Source: Methylophilaceae bacterium (lineage in GTDB: Bacteria; Pseudomonadota; Gammaproteobacteria; Burkholderiales; Methylophilaceae). From it: a stretch of 64,000 nucleotides of DNA. The notes below the pieces were generated by a model that saw only the letters and a list, made by a program, of their open reading frames with translations, made no database searches and was not told the origin of the DNA. Location of the stretch: NCBI GenBank assembly GCA_905339275.1, contig CAJPFK010000001.1, positions 868,001 to 932,000 on the forward strand, written 5' to 3'. Positions 1 through 8,399 of the stretch are shown piece after piece. The position numbers and the translations under genes are program-made. How positions within the stretch are numbered: the first letter of the stretch is position 1; the number at the start of each line of letters is the position of its first letter.

Positions 1-1
1 C

Positions 2-934
2 CACTTTTCTAAAGACTGGAAACACTACAACTTTTTATTTGGAATAATATCGCAATTATCATGGGGGAGTCTCTGGGCTGAGTTTAGTTTGTTCAAGGAG
101 CCATTGTATTTTTTTTCATCCAAAGCGATTGGCCAATGGGTCGGATTCCCGTCTTTTATAATGCTGGCAACAACAAGCCTGCTAGCAATAAAGCTTTATT
201 ATCTAAAAAAGATATCTCAAGATGAGTATTGGGGTATTTTCTTTTATATTTGCCTATATTTATTGCTTTTTGAAGGCACGGCTGTAAGGGTCGGATATGC
301 AGTTGCGCTGGTAATACCGGCATTGTACCTAATACATGCTAGAAGTTATCTTTATGCGTTTCTGTTGATCCTGCTTGCAAGTCAAATACATTTCACAACA
401 ATTATTTATTTAATTGCATTTCCAATTTTTTTCTACAAATCTCTTTACCGGTTAATTTACGGATTAGTGCTGATTGCACCGATTATTGTTCTATTGGACA
501 TATCAATTCTGAACTTGCTTAAAGACCTGATAGTTTCAATCAACCCCAAGTACCTATACTATTTTAAAGAACAGCGCCTGATCAACCAGAACTCCACCGG
601 ACTCTACTATTATTTCATCGTCTTTTTTATGGTTTTATTAAGTGTCATATACCTTTACTTAAAGCATAAAATTAATAAAGACAGGTGGTTGTCGATGGTT
701 TTCTGCATCAATTTGGTTGGCGTTATATTAATGTGTGTTTTTCATGACATTGTTTCTGTTGGGGCCAGGCTAGGTGAGCTGCTGTTGGTTCCAATCGTCA
801 TCATGCTTAGTCAACTTTATGTTCATTTTCGTGAGAATAAGCTAATTTTTCAGCAATATTCCCTTGTCTCTGTATTTGTTGCTTATTTTCTGGCCCGCCT
901 CGTTTATTTGTACCCAACACTTTTTCAATCCTGA
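2..934 (+). CDS. EpsG/Wzy-like polysaccharide polymerase, 5' end cut off by the window edge
   Basis: Integral membrane protein built almost wholly of hydrophobic segments separated by short loops, typical of EpsG-family or Wzy-type polymerases that join repeat units at the periplasmic face of the inner membrane. The frame is already open at base 2. The residues before the first usable TTG (base 89), such as SKDWKHYNFLF, look like authentic EpsG-family sequence, so the true start lies left of the window and the 281-residue version is too short. The gene is markedly AT-rich, as polymerase genes often are. It ends 26 bases before a sugar-nucleotide epimerase on the same strand. Family assignment rests on topology and context; the exact sugar linkage cannot be told. 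Confidence 0.7.
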   Translation, partial: HFSKDWKHYNFLFGIISQLSWGSLWAEFSLFKEPLYFFSSKAIGQWVGFPSFIMLATTSLLAIKLYYLKKISQDEYWGIFFYICLYLLLFEGTAVRVGYAVALVIPALYLIHARSYLYAFLLILLASQIHFTTIIYLIAFPIFFYKSLYRLIYGLVLIAPIIVLLDISILNLLKDLIVSINPKYLYYFKEQRLINQNSTGLYYYFIVFFMVLLSVIYLYLKHKINKDRWLSMVFCINLVGVILMCVFHDIVSVGARLGELLLVPIVIMLSQLYVHFRENKLIFQQYSLVSVFVAYFLARLVYLYPTLFQS

Positions 935-960
935 TTAAGTCTGATTTTTATAAGGTGTAT

Positions 961-1920
961 ATGGAAAATGGGCGGCTAAGAATATTGATAACTGGAGCAA
1001 ATGGTTTTGTTGGCTCTACGCTATCCGAAACCCTGGCCAGATTAAATCATCAGGTGATAGCCTGTTCCAGGCACAAACAGGTACAAGAGACCGGTTTTGA
1101 GCAGGTGCATATACCGTTTCTTAATCGTGAGACTGTTTGGCAGCCATTTCTCGGGTCTATTGATGCCGTGATTCACCTCGCTGCCCGTGTGCACGTCATG
1201 CATGACACATCAGTAAATCCACTTGCCGAATTTCAGGAAGTGAATCTTCACGGTACCATCAATCTCGTCCGCCAGGCGGCCGCAGCAGGTGTCAGGCGCT
1301 TTGTTTATGTGAGCTCGATCAAGGTGAATGGTGAGTCGACAACCGATGCGGCATTTACTGAATCAGATATAGCTGCTCCACAGGACCCTTACGCGATCTC
1401 AAAATGGCAGGCGGAGCAGGCATTGCATGAGATCAGCCGGGAAACCGGCATGGAGATCGTGATCGTGAGGCCGCCGCTGGTGTATGGTCCCGGCGTCAAG
1501 GCCAATTTCCTGAGTCTGCTGAAGCTGGTTGATAAGGCATTGCCATTGCCGCTGGGTAAGGTTGATAACCGGCGCAGCATGGTGTTCGTCGGCAACTTGG
1601 TCGATGCACTGATTACCTGTGCATTGCATCCTGCAGCAGCAGGTAAAACTTACCTCGTCAGTGATGGCGAGGATGTCTCGACCCCGGCATTGATCAGGCA
1701 GCTTGCCTATGCCCTCAACAGGCCATGCCGTTTATTGCCGGTTCCGTTGTCATGGCTGCGGTTCATGGCAGGAGTGGTTGGCAGAACTGCGGTGATTGAG
1801 CGGCTGACGGAATCGCTGATGATTGACAGCAGCAGGATTCGCCGCGATTTGCAATGGGTGCCGCCGTATAGCCTGAAGCAGGGCTTGCAGGCGACGGCAG
1901 ATTGGTTTCGCTCGAACTAA
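961..1920 (+). CDS. NAD-dependent sugar-nucleotide epimerase/dehydratase (WbpV-like)
   Basis: Short-chain dehydrogenase of the extended type, 319 residues. The N-terminal NAD-binding motif TGANGFVG is at residues 11-18 and the catalytic YAISK (Tyr-x3-Lys) is near residue 145, preceded by the conserved serine in VSSIKV. The ATG at 961 is preferred over the GTG at 955 because TAAGG sits at 951-955. The trio of this epimerase with a WecA/WbpL-like transferase and a WbpM-like dehydratase downstream matches the O-antigen module in which WbpV reduces the 4-keto sugar made by WbpM to UDP-QuiNAc or UDP-FucNAc. That substrate is inferred from context; it could also be a generic UDP-hexose 4-epimerase. 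Confidence 0.82.
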   Translation: MENGRLRILITGANGFVGSTLSETLARLNHQVIACSRHKQVQETGFEQVHIPFLNRETVWQPFLGSIDAVIHLAARVHVMHDTSVNPLAEFQEVNLHGTINLVRQAAAAGVRRFVYVSSIKVNGESTTDAAFTESDIAAPQDPYAISKWQAEQALHEISRETGMEIVIVRPPLVYGPGVKANFLSLLKLVDKALPLPLGKVDNRRSMVFVGNLVDALITCALHPAAAGKTYLVSDGEDVSTPALIRQLAYALNRPCRLLPVPLSWLRFMAGVVGRTAVIERLTESLMIDSSRIRRDLQWVPPYSLKQGLQATADWFRSN

Positions 1921-2050
1921 GGCCGCAATTGAAATTTGCTGCCATTCCCGCGTTGCATCCGGGGTTTCCGGCTACAGGGATTCTGCTCAATAGGCAGATT
2001 AATGCTGCTGACAACTGTTCAGCCGCTATTAATCTCGAGATAATACGAGG

Positions 2051-2629
2051 ATGAAAGTCTTCTCAGCGTTATACGAAAGAGCGATGGCCTGGTCACGGCA
2101 TCGTCACGCGCCCTGGTACTTGGGAAGCTTGAGTTTTGCCGAGTCCTCCTTTTTCCCGATTCCGCCGGATGTGATGCTGGCGCCAATGTGCATGACAAAC
2201 CCGGCGCGCGCATGGTGGTTCGCTTTGCTGACGACGGCTGCATCGGTTGCCGGCGGTATTTTCGGGTATGTTATCGGTTTGTTCGCGTTTGACATGATTC
2301 AGCCGCTAATTGCAGGCGGGCGTTATTGGGATGCCTACCAACAGGCGGTCCAGTGGTTTGGACATTGGGGTTTCTGGGCAATACTGATCGCAGGATTTTC
2401 ACCCATTCCCTACAAGGTTTTTACGATAGCAGCCGGAGTTCTGGCCATGTCGCTATTTCCATTTGTGCTTGCATCCATTATCGGGCGAGGCGCACGGTTT
2501 TTTCTGGTGGCGGCGCTGATGTCCTGGGGTGGCGTGCGCATGGAGTCCATGCTCAAGCGATATGTTGACCGTATCGGCTGGGCGACGGTAGTCCTGCTTG
2601 CCGTTGCGCTGCTTATACATTACCTGTAA
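2051..2629 (+). CDS. YqaA/DedA-family inner-membrane protein
   Basis: A 192-residue membrane protein with several hydrophobic segments. The pattern near residues 27-50 (ES, then FFPIPPDVMLAPM) and the later GHWGFWAILIAGFSPIPYKVFTI stretch are the paired re-entrant motifs of the VTT/DedA superfamily, here of the YqaA branch. Family members are linked to lipid scrambling and membrane homeostasis, but the function of YqaA itself is not settled. It starts with ATG after GAGG (2047-2050). It lies between sugar-nucleotide genes and is separated from the following glycosyl-1-phosphate transferase by only 13 bases, so it is probably co-transcribed. Confidence 0.82.
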   Translation: MKVFSALYERAMAWSRHRHAPWYLGSLSFAESSFFPIPPDVMLAPMCMTNPARAWWFALLTTAASVAGGIFGYVIGLFAFDMIQPLIAGGRYWDAYQQAVQWFGHWGFWAILIAGFSPIPYKVFTIAAGVLAMSLFPFVLASIIGRGARFFLVAALMSWGGVRMESMLKRYVDRIGWATVVLLAVALLIHYL

Positions 2630-2642
2630 GGCAATCGGAAGA

Positions 2643-3602
2643 ATGAATTATTGGCTTCTATCGGCTGAGTTCGTGTTCACAGCTATTCTGCTTTTATATC
2701 TGATCAATGGCCGCCTTGCGCATCTTGCCCTGGACAAGCCGAACGAGCGCTCGCTGCATACCACATTGACGCCTCGCACGGGCGGGCTGGCGTTGATGGC
2801 GGGCGTTCTTGCCGGCTGGGCATACCTTGGTGTTCAGGCATACTGGCTGGCTTTGCCTTTACTGCTCATTTTCGTGTCGCTGATCGATGATATCCGGGGA
2901 TTGCCTGCGAGATGGCGTTTCCTGGCCCAGGCAGTCGTCTGCACGGCTTTTCTGGCTATCGGCGCCAACGGGTTGGGCTGGTGGTTTATCGCACCATTGC
3001 TGGTTGCCATGTTGTGGATGGTGAACCTGTACAATTTCATGGATGGTTCGGATGGCCTTGCCGGCGGCATGGCGTTCTTCGGGTTCTCGGCATATGGATT
3101 CGCTGCCTATTGGGGCCAGGATCTGCAACTGGCCATGATGAATGCCTGTATCGTTGCCGGCAGCTTGGCGTTTCTGGTGTTCAACTTCAACCCCGCAAGA
3201 ATTTTCATGGGCGATGCGGGTTCCGTGCCGCTTGGTTTTCTTGCCGCGGCTATCGGCTTGCACGGCTGGCAGCAGGAACTGTGGCCGCTTTGGTTCCCTT
3301 TACTGGTGTTTTCGCCGTTTATCGTGGATGCCACGGTGACCCTGGTCCGCAGGCTGTTGCGGGGTGAGGTGATCTGGCAGGCGCATCGCTCGCATTACTA
3401 CCAGCGATTGATCCAGATGGGCTGGGGGCATAAAAAAACGGCAATTGCCGAATATTGCCTGATGCTGCTGGTTGGCATGGCTGCCTGTTACGGTTTGGAC
3501 CAATCGCTTGCTGTTGTGTCCATCATTTTTGCGTTCTGGCTGGCGGTCTATGTCGTACTGATGGCCATGATTGACGCAAGATGGGCTGAAAGGCTGCCTT
3601 GA
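2643..3602 (+). CDS. Polyprenyl-phosphate N-acetylhexosaminyl-1-phosphate transferase (WecA/WbpL family)
   Basis: Multi-pass inner-membrane enzyme of the PNPT family, 319 residues, predicted to begin glycan synthesis by moving an N-acetylated sugar-1-phosphate from its UDP carrier onto undecaprenyl phosphate. Visible family motifs are the Asp pair in LIDDIRGL (Mg2+ site), NLYNFMDGSDGLAGG, and the FNFNPARIFMGDAGS loop. The HRSHYYQR sequence near the C-terminus is the usual basic cytoplasmic loop. ATG 2643 is chosen over an upstream TTG because the added residues are polar, unconserved-looking and overlap the previous gene. With the flanking epimerase and WbpM-like gene it resembles WbpL. A second, unrelated priming transferase (EpsB-type) is encoded at 8400. 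Confidence 0.88.
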   Translation: MNYWLLSAEFVFTAILLLYLINGRLAHLALDKPNERSLHTTLTPRTGGLALMAGVLAGWAYLGVQAYWLALPLLLIFVSLIDDIRGLPARWRFLAQAVVCTAFLAIGANGLGWWFIAPLLVAMLWMVNLYNFMDGSDGLAGGMAFFGFSAYGFAAYWGQDLQLAMMNACIVAGSLAFLVFNFNPARIFMGDAGSVPLGFLAAAIGLHGWQQELWPLWFPLLVFSPFIVDATVTLVRRLLRGEVIWQAHRSHYYQRLIQMGWGHKKTAIAEYCLMLLVGMAACYGLDQSLAVVSIIFAFWLAVYVVLMAMIDARWAERLP

Positions 3603-3803
3603 AGCGGTTGCTTCAGGTAATTTCATAAATCGGCAGGCACAGCACCGCTCGCTGGCGGCAAGACTCCAGTCTTCGTTTTCAGAAGCCCTGGAGTGACGAC
3701 ATTTTCTTTTTCATTCAATAATCAAAATTCTGCGCGATCACCGCACGAATTTATGGGGCATCCGGGTTAAAATACAGGCAGAACCTATAAGGGAGCGTTA
3801 TTT

Positions 3804-5744
3804 TTGCGTTCATCAATAAAAACAAGGCTGGGTAACCTGTACGGCTTGATCAATCTGGCTAGCTGGCGTTCCGTCAGCGCCTGGGGGCACGATATTGCCG
3901 TAGCGGCGTTCGCCTGGTGGTTCGCCTACCTGTTGCGTTTCAATTTCGATATTCCCCCCAATTATTTTTACGCCTTCTGGCACAACCTGCTCTGGGTGGT
4001 GCCGTTGCAGGCGCTGGTGTTTGTTGCATTTGGCCTTTATCGCGGTGTCTGGCGTTTTGCCAGCATGCCGGATCTGTATCGCATATTGAAAGCGGTTTTC
4101 TTCGCGGCGTTTGCGATCAGTACTGTGCTCGTGATGTTCCAGCCGCATGGGGTCGTTCCCAGAACGGTACTGGTGCTTGATCCCATACTGTTGTTGCTGT
4201 TGATGGGCGGCAGCCGGTTCCTTTATCGCGCCTGGAAGGAACACAGGCTGTACGGGCTGACTTTCAAACTGGGCGAGCCGGTGATTGTGCTGGGGGCAGG
4301 GGAGGCTACAGTCGCCCTGGTCAAGGATTTATCCCGCAGTACGGATTGGCGCGTAGTGGGTATTCTGGATGACGACAGGTCGATGCATGGCAGGCAACTG
4401 CATGGCATCAAGGTGCTGGGCTATATTGCACAACTGGATAAGGTGGCTGCAGACCTGTCGGTTGATCATGTGATCGTTGCGATGCCATCGGCCGCGCATC
4501 AGGCCAGGCGGTGTGCGATTCAGGTTGCCAACGCGGCCGGTCTTACCGTGATGACCGTACCCTCCTTTGATGACCTGATGAGCGGCAAGGTCAGCATTTC
4601 CCAGGTAAGGCGGGTAGAGGTCGAGGATCTGCTGGGGCGCGAACCCGTGAAGCTGGATAGTGCAGGGCTGCATGATTGGGTCGATCAGAAAGTGGTCCTG
4701 GTTACCGGGGCCGGTGGTTCGATCGGTTCTGAGTTATGCAGGCAGATCGTTCGCTACAAGCCAAGCCTGCTGATCTGTTTCGATGTGTCCGAATTCGCGC
4801 TTTACAGGCTGGAGCAGGAGTTTTCAGGGCTTTCCATGACGACTTCCGTGATGTATCTGGTGGGTGATGTCAGGAATGAGCGGCGACTGCAATCCGTTAT
4901 GTCGCGCTACCGGCCTTCAATCGTTTTTCATGCTGCTGCCTATAAGCATGTGCCGTTGATGGAACATGTCAATGTTGCCGAGGCCTTATCCAATAATGTG
5001 GTCGGTACTTATACCGTGGCCAAGGCCTGCAAGGAAGCCGGTGTCGAAAAGTTTGTCATGGTTTCGACGGACAAGGCGGTGAACCCGACCAATGTCATGG
5101 GGGCGAGCAAACGCCTGGCAGAAATGGTTTGTCAAGGCCTGCAGGAGGGAAGTCCATCTACCAGAACGGGTACTAGATTTGTCATCGTTCGTTTTGGTAA
5201 TGTGTTGGGCAGCAGCGGCAGTGTGATTCCGAAGTTCCGGGAGCAGATTGCCAGGGGCGGGCCGGTCACTGTCACGCATGAGGAAATCACGCGCTATTTC
5301 ATGTCGATCCCGGAAGCTTCCCAGCTCGTCATGCAGGCGGGGCTGATGGGCACCGGGGCGGAGATATTCGTGCTCGACATGGGAGAACCGGTCAGAATTG
5401 CCGATATGGCGCGGGAGATGATCAAACTCTCCGGGTTTCAGGAAGATGAAATCAGGATTGAGTACACTGGATTGAGGCCGGGCGAGAAGCTCTACGAAGA
5501 GCTGTTGGCCGACGATGAGCATACGTTGCCGACACCGCATCCGAAATTGAGAATCGCCATTGCCAGGACCGCCAACAAGACCTGGGTCAGGGCGCTGCTC
5601 AAATGGATAGACCGTGCGGCCGGTCTCGATGAGGCAACGATAAAAGAAGAATTGAAAATGTGGGTTGAGGAATACACGGGAGATGTGAATGCAGGTGAGC
5701 AAGCCGCGTTGACGCAAATATCCCCACGTCCGACCATTCATTAA
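3804..5744 (+). CDS. UDP-sugar 4,6-dehydratase, membrane-bound (WbpM/CapD/FlaA1 family)
   Basis: Large 646-residue protein with an N-terminal half of about four transmembrane segments plus a CoA-binding-like fold (VIVLGAGEA near residue 155), followed by the polysaccharide-biosynthesis SDR domain. VLVTGAGGSIGSE (about 299-311) is the NAD(P) loop and STDKAVNPTNVMGASKR holds the catalytic site. In this site the usual SDR tyrosine is replaced by methionine, as in WbpM. Such enzymes convert UDP-GlcNAc to the 4-keto-6-deoxy sugar. The TTG start at 3804 is supported by GGGAG at 3791-3795. The C-terminal ETGLRPGEKLYEELL-type stretch is typical. It is followed 26 bases later by galU. Confidence 0.9.
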   Translation: MRSSIKTRLGNLYGLINLASWRSVSAWGHDIAVAAFAWWFAYLLRFNFDIPPNYFYAFWHNLLWVVPLQALVFVAFGLYRGVWRFASMPDLYRILKAVFFAAFAISTVLVMFQPHGVVPRTVLVLDPILLLLLMGGSRFLYRAWKEHRLYGLTFKLGEPVIVLGAGEATVALVKDLSRSTDWRVVGILDDDRSMHGRQLHGIKVLGYIAQLDKVAADLSVDHVIVAMPSAAHQARRCAIQVANAAGLTVMTVPSFDDLMSGKVSISQVRRVEVEDLLGREPVKLDSAGLHDWVDQKVVLVTGAGGSIGSELCRQIVRYKPSLLICFDVSEFALYRLEQEFSGLSMTTSVMYLVGDVRNERRLQSVMSRYRPSIVFHAAAYKHVPLMEHVNVAEALSNNVVGTYTVAKACKEAGVEKFVMVSTDKAVNPTNVMGASKRLAEMVCQGLQEGSPSTRTGTRFVIVRFGNVLGSSGSVIPKFREQIARGGPVTVTHEEITRYFMSIPEASQLVMQAGLMGTGAEIFVLDMGEPVRIADMAREMIKLSGFQEDEIRIEYTGLRPGEKLYEELLADDEHTLPTPHPKLRIAIARTANKTWVRALLKWIDRAAGLDEATIKEELKMWVEEYTGDVNAGEQAALTQISPRPTIH

Positions 5745-5770
5745 ACCTGAATCTGGAGAACGCAATTACA

Positions 5771-6634
5771 ATGAATAAAATCACCAAGGCAGTATTCCCG
5801 GTGGCCGGCCTGGGAACACGCTTCCTGCCCGCAACCAAGGCCAGCCCCAAGGAAATGCTGCCTATCGTCGACAAGCCGTTGATCCAGTATGCGGCAGAGG
5901 AGGCCATCGCCGCTGGCGCTACCGAACTGATCTTCATTACCGGCCGGAACAAGCGTTCCATTCCAGACCATTTCGATAAATCCTACGAGCTGGAATCCGA
6001 GCTTGAAGCCAATGGCAAGCAGATGATGCTGGAAGCGATACGCGGCATTCTGCCCAAGGGGGTGTCATGCATCTATATCCGTCAATCGCAGGCGCTGGGG
6101 TTGGGCCATGCGGTGCTTTGCGCCAAGCCTGTGGTCGGCAATGCACCGTTCTCCGTGATACTCGCCGATGACCTGATAGACGGCGATCCGCCAGCCATTC
6201 AGCAGATGACGGAGCTGTATGCCAGCAAAGGATGTTCGATTCTCGGCGTTGAAGACGTCTTGCCGGCAGAAACTGCCAGCTATGGGATTGTCGATGCAAC
6301 GCCAATCGAGCCCAATGTATTGCAATTGAAAGGGATCGTTGAGAAACCGAGGCCCGAGGATGCACCTTCGACGCTCGCCGTAGTCGGGCGTTATATCCTG
6401 ACCCCCAGAATTTTTGATTGCCTTGAGAAAGTAAAACCCGGCAAGGGCGGGGAGATACAGTTGACCGACGGTATTGCCGACCTCATGCAGCATGAAAAAA
6501 TCCTCGCCTATCGATTCAAGGGCAAGCGCTACGATTGCGGCAGCAAACTGGGTTACATGAAAGCCAATATTGAATTCGCCATGAAGCACCCTGAAATTCG
6601 TGAGGATTTCATGGCATACCTGAAAACTTTGTAA
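5771..6634 (+). CDS. galU: UTP-glucose-1-phosphate uridylyltransferase
   Basis: Makes UDP-glucose from UTP and glucose-1-phosphate, the main activated sugar for exopolysaccharide. The 287-residue length is typical. The N-terminus carries the nucleotidyltransferase signature FPVAGLGTRFLPATKASPKEM, and EKPRPEDAPS, GRYILTP and GEIQLTD are conserved GalU blocks further on. ATG 5771 follows a TGGAGAA ribosome-binding site at 5754-5760. It sits directly behind the WbpM-like dehydratase and four bases before the next gene, so it probably belongs to the same transcript. Nothing is missing. Confidence 0.96.
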   Translation: MNKITKAVFPVAGLGTRFLPATKASPKEMLPIVDKPLIQYAAEEAIAAGATELIFITGRNKRSIPDHFDKSYELESELEANGKQMMLEAIRGILPKGVSCIYIRQSQALGLGHAVLCAKPVVGNAPFSVILADDLIDGDPPAIQQMTELYASKGCSILGVEDVLPAETASYGIVDATPIEPNVLQLKGIVEKPRPEDAPSTLAVVGRYILTPRIFDCLEKVKPGKGGEIQLTDGIADLMQHEKILAYRFKGKRYDCGSKLGYMKANIEFAMKHPEIREDFMAYLKTL

Positions 6635-6638
6635 ATTA

Positions 6639-7181
6639 ATGACCGATTCCATCGACCCGGAACAGATACTGGATCGCGCTGAAGAGATATACGGTGCGCA
6701 TCAGGTGGACTCAGCGATTACAAGGCTGGCGGAAGAGGTCAATGCCGCACTGGGCGATACGGTGCCGCTGGTCATCTGTGTGATGGGTGGCGCTGTCTTT
6801 TTTGCCGGTCAATTGCTGCCGAAACTGCGGTTTCCGCTTGAGTTCGATTACGTGCAGGTAAGCCGTTACCACAACCGGACGGAAGGCCAATCCCTGGTCT
6901 GGAAAGTCGTGCCCGGGGAAAATGTGCGTAATCGCACCGTATTGGTGCTCGATGACATCCTGGATGAAGGCCACACGCTGGCTGCCATCAAGGCACGTTG
7001 CCTGGAGCTTGGTGCGGCACGCGTGCTGACCGGCGTGCTGGTAGAGAAAGAACTGGCTGTTGAAAAGCCCGTATCAGCCGATTTCATCGGCTTGAAAGTT
7101 CCGAACCGCTATGTTTTCGGATGTGGCATGGATGTATATGGCTGGTGGCGTAACCTGCCAGCAATATATGCACTTGTGTAA
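6639..7181 (+). CDS. Hypoxanthine-guanine phosphoribosyltransferase family protein
   Basis: Type I phosphoribosyltransferase of 180 residues. The PRPP-binding loop VLVLDDILDEGHTL (about residues 103-116) and the VMGGAVFF turn near residue 49 identify the HGPRT branch, which salvages hypoxanthine and guanine with PRPP. The start ATG lies four bases after the galU stop without a clear ribosome-binding site, suggesting translational coupling. The C-terminal VFGCGMDVYGWWRNLP is a typical HGPRT tail. It is the last gene before a 389-base gap. Assignment to the family is firm; preference for hypoxanthine or guanine cannot be read from the sequence. Confidence 0.88.
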   Translation: MTDSIDPEQILDRAEEIYGAHQVDSAITRLAEEVNAALGDTVPLVICVMGGAVFFAGQLLPKLRFPLEFDYVQVSRYHNRTEGQSLVWKVVPGENVRNRTVLVLDDILDEGHTLAAIKARCLELGAARVLTGVLVEKELAVEKPVSADFIGLKVPNRYVFGCGMDVYGWWRNLPAIYALV

Positions 7182-7405
7182 TTTGCTTTTTCGCCCGATA
7201 TGAAAACCTTCAGCAGCTTCTTGCGCATTTCTTGCTTTAAATAATTTGAAGCATTCTGTTGTCAAAATACCTTTTTTAATGTGTCATGGGTCTGTTCGCT
7301 GAACATTTTTAATATTTAGCGGGTAAGCTTCATTGTTAAGAATCATTCATTCAATGTTGAATTGGGTCTATCGTAATAAAATACGGAAAGATTAATGACA
7401 CATCT

Positions 7406-7419
7406 GTCGAAATTACGAC
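7406..7419. repeat. Interrupted palindrome GTCG-N6-CGAC, candidate activator site
   Basis: GTCGAAATTACGAC is a perfect two-fold arrangement with a six-base centre. It lies roughly 90 bases upstream of the sigma-54-like promoter at 7505, the distance at which enhancer-binding activators commonly bind. A similar GTCG/CGAC palindrome occurs at 22094. The role is inferred. Confidence 0.35.
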
Positions 7420-7471
7420 GCTTTCTCGGGATAATGTTTTCTGGCCAGTGCCTGGTAAACATATAACCTTA

Positions 7472-7493
7472 TGATTTTAATATATAAATATCA
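7472..7493. repeat. AT-rich imperfect palindrome just upstream of the epsA promoter
   Basis: TGATTTTAATATATAAATATCA reads nearly the same on both strands (outer TGAT/ATCA and inner ATATAT match). It lies 12 bases upstream of the -24 element. It could bind a regulator or bend DNA; AT-richness makes chance occurrence possible. Confidence 0.3.
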
Positions 7494-7504
7494 TATTTAA
7501 AGAA

Positions 7505-7521
7505 TTGGCATCCGATTTGCA
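7505..7521 (+). promoter_or_regulatory. Sigma-54 (RpoN) type promoter of the eps operon
   Basis: TTGGCA at 7505-7510 and TTGCA at 7517-7521 place the invariant GG (7507-7508) and GC (7519-7520) exactly ten bases apart, as in -24/-12 promoters. The expected start site is near 7532, leaving a leader of about 40 bases before the GTG of epsA. PEP-CTERM/exosortase loci in related bacteria are known to use RpoN with the PrsK/PrsR system. The activator is not in this window. Confidence 0.6.
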
Positions 7522-7570
7522 CATGTACTGGTAACTAAATCGTAAGCACAGTGCATATTGGAGAATACGA

Positions 7571-8371
7571 GTGGACACATTAAACCTCATCAAGTCTGAG
7601 TCTTCCTTTAACCAGGATGATTGGGAAATGCTTGTCGAAACAATCCAGCAGTCTTACAAAATCAAGAGGCATGTGGATTTTTTCAGATGGCAGCAGGAAT
7701 ACGTCACCAGGATTCTTCCGCATGACATCATGATTGCCGTATGGGGAGACTTCAGCAAAAAGCATCTGAGCTATGATGTTTGCTCGAACATCCCCGGGTT
7801 TCATACTGGCGCCTTGCTTGAGGCGCCTGGTGAAGTGGGCAACTTGATGGCCGATCTTTATCAGCGCTGGTTGAACAACAATGAGCGCTGGTATGTAATC
7901 AATAACTTCAGTGTTGATGTCGATGCCGGCGATGAACTGTCGCCAAAGGTATTCAGCCAGAAGCTCTCGCAAATGCACTCGGTGCTGGTTTATGGGGTGC
8001 GCGATATTCGTGGCAGCAGCGACTCGATCTATGTCTTTTTCGACCAGGGCGAAGAGTTCCCGAACCGCCGTGCCATGCTTGGCATGCTGATGCCGCACGT
8101 GGATAGCGCGATGCGTCGTTTGGAGTGCGTGGTGCCGGGCTACGAACACCAGGATGAAGAAGACTTTGAATTTTCGATCAATGGATTGACCCAGCGCGAA
8201 ATGGAAATTCTTCATTGGGTTAAAATGGGCAAGACCAATACCGAAATCAGCATGATTCTCGGTATCAGCCCCAATACGGTCAAGAACCACCTGAAACGCG
8301 TTTTCAGTAAACTGGATGTGACATCACGCGCGCAAGCCGTGGCTGCTTACATGCAACCAGCGGTCAATTGA
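7571..8371 (+). CDS. epsA: LuxR-type transcriptional regulator EpsA of exosortase/EPS loci
   Basis: A 266-residue regulator with a C-terminal LuxR helix-turn-helix (about residues 200-262): GLTQREMEILHWVKMGKTN, then GISPNTVKNHL with recognition helix and SRAQAVAAY. The N-terminal 190 residues have no autoinducer-type motif that I recognise and match the EpsA pattern of methanolan-type clusters in general arrangement. The GTG start is fixed by GGAG at 7560-7563. It stands first in the operon, 28 bases before epsB and directly behind a sigma-54-type promoter, so it probably controls the polysaccharide genes that follow. The signal it senses is unknown. Confidence 0.82.
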   Translation: MDTLNLIKSESSFNQDDWEMLVETIQQSYKIKRHVDFFRWQQEYVTRILPHDIMIAVWGDFSKKHLSYDVCSNIPGFHTGALLEAPGEVGNLMADLYQRWLNNNERWYVINNFSVDVDAGDELSPKVFSQKLSQMHSVLVYGVRDIRGSSDSIYVFFDQGEEFPNRRAMLGMLMPHVDSAMRRLECVVPGYEHQDEEDFEFSINGLTQREMEILHWVKMGKTNTEISMILGISPNTVKNHLKRVFSKLDVTSRAQAVAAYMQPAVN

Positions 8372-8399
8372 AGTGCGGTCATGAGCCGGGCTGAAAAAA

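Larger units (their letters stand above)
7182..7570. other. Gene-free AT-rich regulatory gap upstream of epsA
   Basis: No plausible coding frame is present. The gap separates the galU-side genes from the eps operon and is clearly more AT-rich than its surroundings. It holds an interrupted palindrome, an AT-rich palindrome and a sigma-54-type promoter, each listed separately. I see no convincing terminator for the upstream gene. Confidence 0.7.

Noticed and set aside
4986..5765. Long minus-strand ORF of 259 codons
   Set aside because: It lies wholly opposite the WbpM/CapD-type dehydratase, has no recognisable domain and no ribosome-binding site.
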